A stretch of 64,000 bases of DNA from an uncultured Clostridia bacterium (lineage in GTDB: Bacteria; Bacillota; Clostridia; UMGS1810), in NCBI GenBank assembly GCA_934463115.1, contig CAKSIN010000009.1:29964-93963 (forward strand), read 5' to 3'. Both the position numbers and the translations under genes were made by a program. Below the pieces are notes generated by a model that was given only the letters and a program-made list of their open reading frames with translations, was not told the DNA's origin and made no database searches. How positions within the stretch are numbered: position 1 is the stretch's first letter; every line of letters starts with the position of its first letter. This document shows positions 62,246-64,000 of the stretch, one piece after another.

Positions 62246-63582
62246 TGAAAATTCAGCTTTCCGATCACTTTACCTACAGAAAACTGATTCGATTTACTCT
62301 GCCCTCAATCGCAATGATGATATTCACATCGATATACGGTGTGGTAGACGGCTTCTTTGTGTCGAATTTTGCAGGGAAAACCCCGTTTGCCGCCGTTAAT
62401 CTGATTATGCCGTTTCTGATGATTGCAGCAACTGTCGGATTCATGTTCGGAACAGGCGGAACGGCTATTGTTGCAAAATGTCTCGGCGAGGGAAAACACC
62501 AAAAGGCAAACGAATATTTTTCACTGTTTGTGTACACATCATTTGCTCTCGGTGTACTGTTCTCTGTTTTTGGAATAGCATTTATCCATCCGATTGCGAA
62601 ACTGCTCGGTGCGGACGGAAAGCTGCTCGATAACTGCGTTGTATACGGCAGGATATTTATTTCGGCTCTGCCGTTCTATGTTTTGCAGCTGCTGTTTCAA
62701 AGCTTTTTCCCCACGGCGGAAAAACCTCATCTCGGACTCATTGTTACAATTTCGTCCGGACTAACAAACATGATTCTTGACGCGTTTTTGGTTATACTCC
62801 TGCCGCAGGAACACAAGCTCGCGGGAGCAGCTGTCGCAACAGCCATGAGCCAGATTATAGGCGGAGGTGTACCGCTGTTTTACTTTTTTCGAAAGAATAA
62901 CGGAAGTATCCTTCGCCTGTGTAAAACCAAATTCGACAAAACAGCCGTGCTGAAAGCGTGTACGAACGGTTCATCGGAATTTATGAGCAATGTTTCAATG
63001 AGTGTTGTGGGTATGCTCTACAATATCCAGCTTTTGAATTATGCCGGTGAAAACGGCATTGCCGCATACGGTGTAATGATGTATGTAAGCATGATTTTTG
63101 CAGCCGCATTTATTGGCTATTCAATCGGCACGGCGCCGGTTATCGGATACCACTACGGTGCCGAAAATCACAGCGAACTTGCCGGGCTGCTCCGGAAAAG
63201 TCTTATTATGATTGCAATCTTCGGTGTGGCTATGGTAATAAGTGCCGAAATTTTGGCTGTGCCGCTGGCAAAATTCTTTGTCGGTTACGACTCCGGTCTT
63301 ACCGAACTCACGGTAAGCGGATTCAGAATATTTGCCGCGTCATTTATCTTTATGGGATTTGCAATTTTTGCCTCCGGATTTTTTACCGCACTCGGCGACG
63401 GTCTAACATCAGCTGTAATATCATTTTTGCGCACACTTGTGTTCCAGAGTGCCGCCGTAATTATTTTGCCGATGATATGGGGCATAAGCGGTGTTTGGGT
63501 TTCAATTGTCGTTGCAGAATTTGCAGCTGTCATAATCGGCGGCGCATTTCTTGTGACAAAAAGGAAAAAATTCCATTATTAA
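62245..63582 (+). CDS. MATE-family efflux transporter
   Basis: A 445-residue membrane protein with about twelve helices in two halves. FTLPSIAMMIFTSIYGVVDGFFVSNFAG is the N-terminal MATE pattern, and NMILDAFLVILLP appears at the end of the first half. It exports cations, drugs or metabolites using a sodium or proton gradient; specificity is unknown. It is coupled to the kinase-like gene upstream, a pair often seen in Clostridia. Confidence 0.93.
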   Translation: MKIQLSDHFTYRKLIRFTLPSIAMMIFTSIYGVVDGFFVSNFAGKTPFAAVNLIMPFLMIAATVGFMFGTGGTAIVAKCLGEGKHQKANEYFSLFVYTSFALGVLFSVFGIAFIHPIAKLLGADGKLLDNCVVYGRIFISALPFYVLQLLFQSFFPTAEKPHLGLIVTISSGLTNMILDAFLVILLPQEHKLAGAAVATAMSQIIGGGVPLFYFFRKNNGSILRLCKTKFDKTAVLKACTNGSSEFMSNVSMSVVGMLYNIQLLNYAGENGIAAYGVMMYVSMIFAAAFIGYSIGTAPVIGYHYGAENHSELAGLLRKSLIMIAIFGVAMVISAEILAVPLAKFFVGYDSGLTELTVSGFRIFAASFIFMGFAIFASGFFTALGDGLTSAVISFLRTLVFQSAAVIILPMIWGISGVWVSIVVAEFAAVIIGGAFLVTKRKKFHY

Positions 63583-64000
63583 TCGACTTGTAGTATTCAT
63601 CCCAGCCACGCATAACATTCTTTCGGTATTCATACCGGTTACATATCCAATTTTTTTCAAAATATGCATAAGTAATGTTAAATTTATAATGATAATAGAA
63701 AAAGGCAGGGCTTCAAACGGTTATGCCATTAAAACGAACTATTTATGCAATAGCTGTCCTTGGGCAAGAAGGGCGGCTATTGTGCGTTTATGGGAAATAT
63801 TATCATTAAGATGATAAATACAAAAAGTGCTATAAGCAGCTTTTTGCCATAAGTACAATGCTTACTTTCCATAGGCTCGGCATTACGGAACATTATTCAC
63901 ACAAATTTTGTGTATGCTTAGCCATCCGAACTCCGATTTTGAAAGTCGGATTTCCGCTTTCGCTACGTTAAAATACTCGGTAATCCACAAAGGATTACCT
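63583..64000. other. Hairpin-rich non-coding tail, continues beyond the window
   Basis: No convincing gene lies here. There are two 17-nt direct repeats at 63593-63609 and 63626-63642 (13 of 17 identical). A 12-bp hairpin CAATAGCTGTCC/GGGCGGCTATTG lies at 63748-63782. A second hairpin ATTATCAT/ATGATAA lies near 63800-63821. Others are ACACAAATTTTGTGT, a TCCGA/TCGGA stem near 63930, and GGTAATCC-ACAAA-GGATTACC at 63979-63999. The series suggests a larger structured or repeated element that runs off the end. Confidence 0.5.

Noticed and set aside
63530..63702. An open minus-strand frame of about 57 codons (contains RYEYRKNVMRGWDEYYKS)
   Set aside because: It has no start codon or ribosome site, and its 3' part is antisense to the MATE gene. 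It could be a decayed gene fragment, but the evidence is too thin.
63790..63852. A 20-residue open frame (MGNIIIKMINTKSAISSFLP), possible small toxin
   Set aside because: It has no ribosome site and overlaps a hairpin; it is too short to separate from chance.

Overview
The window reads as a chromosomal segment of an anaerobic, Gram-positive, probably spore-forming member of the Clostridia (Bacillota), most likely a gut-type lineage. Reasons: consensus TTGACA-17-TATAAT promoters and strong AGGAGG ribosome sites; a tryptophan T-box leader; spoVG and a SpoVD-type PBP with two PASTA domains; the Sbp/DUF881 pair next to division genes; the [FeFe]-hydrogenase maturase HydE; Pta-AckA acetate metabolism; and a ferredoxin:thioredoxin-reductase-like protein beside thioredoxin. 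MurE carries the DNPR signature of the meso-diaminopimelate type. No rRNA, CRISPR array, phage or intact insertion sequence was seen.

Layout. 1-5.7 kb (minus): rpoC (5' part only) and rpoB, with their own promoter and a long leader. 5.7-10.6 kb (minus): a three-gene ABC transporter under a tryptophan-specific T-box, then a CmpB-type membrane protein, an EamA transporter and a DUF523 protein. 10.6-18.8 kb (minus): pgi; the group HAD phosphatase-DUF512 radical SAM-der-plsY; rpmF; pta-ackA. 18.9-24.6 kb (plus): a glycolipid-type glycosyltransferase, an XRE regulator with a degenerate S24 domain, sbcD, sbcC. 24.7-29.4 kb: an accessory metabolic locus (SDR dehydrogenase, type I dehydroquinase homologue, FAD oxidoreductase) with two AraC-family regulators, one carrying a PocR sensor. 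29.4-32.7 kb: thioredoxin plus the FTR-like protein, spoVG, an unassigned Rossmann-type protein, tmcAL and tRNA-Lys(CTT). 32.7-36.8 kb (minus): nrdR-dusB-NusG_II-Gx-cupin-hydE-YolD-like, tightly packed. 36.9-50.2 kb (minus): the division/cell-wall cluster mraZ-rsmH-ftsL-spoVD-murE-mraY-ftsW-murG-murA-ftsQ-DUF881-sbp-ftsZ, without murD, murF or ftsA. 50.4-55.0 kb (plus): an L-rhamnose regulon (AraC regulator, rhaB, rhaA, rhaD). 55.0-56.3 kb (minus): a glycerol-1-phosphate dehydrogenase homologue. 56.7-57.4 kb: a small XRE gene and an unusual, highly structured non-coding block. 57.4-61.5 kb (minus): proS-lspA-rluD-lysR. 61.6-63.6 kb (plus): a cytidylate-kinase-like gene and a MATE exporter. The last 0.4 kb is non-coding and hairpin-rich and runs off the window.

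Most of the window is core metabolism and cell-wall biology. The least explained parts are the structured block at about 57.0-57.4 kb, whose ends are 25-bp inverted copies of a tRNA T-arm-like sequence; the SDR/dehydroquinase-like/FAD-oxidoreductase locus, which may catabolise a quinate- or shikimate-like carbocycle; and the hairpin-rich tail. Functions are read from motifs and context only; no database search was run.
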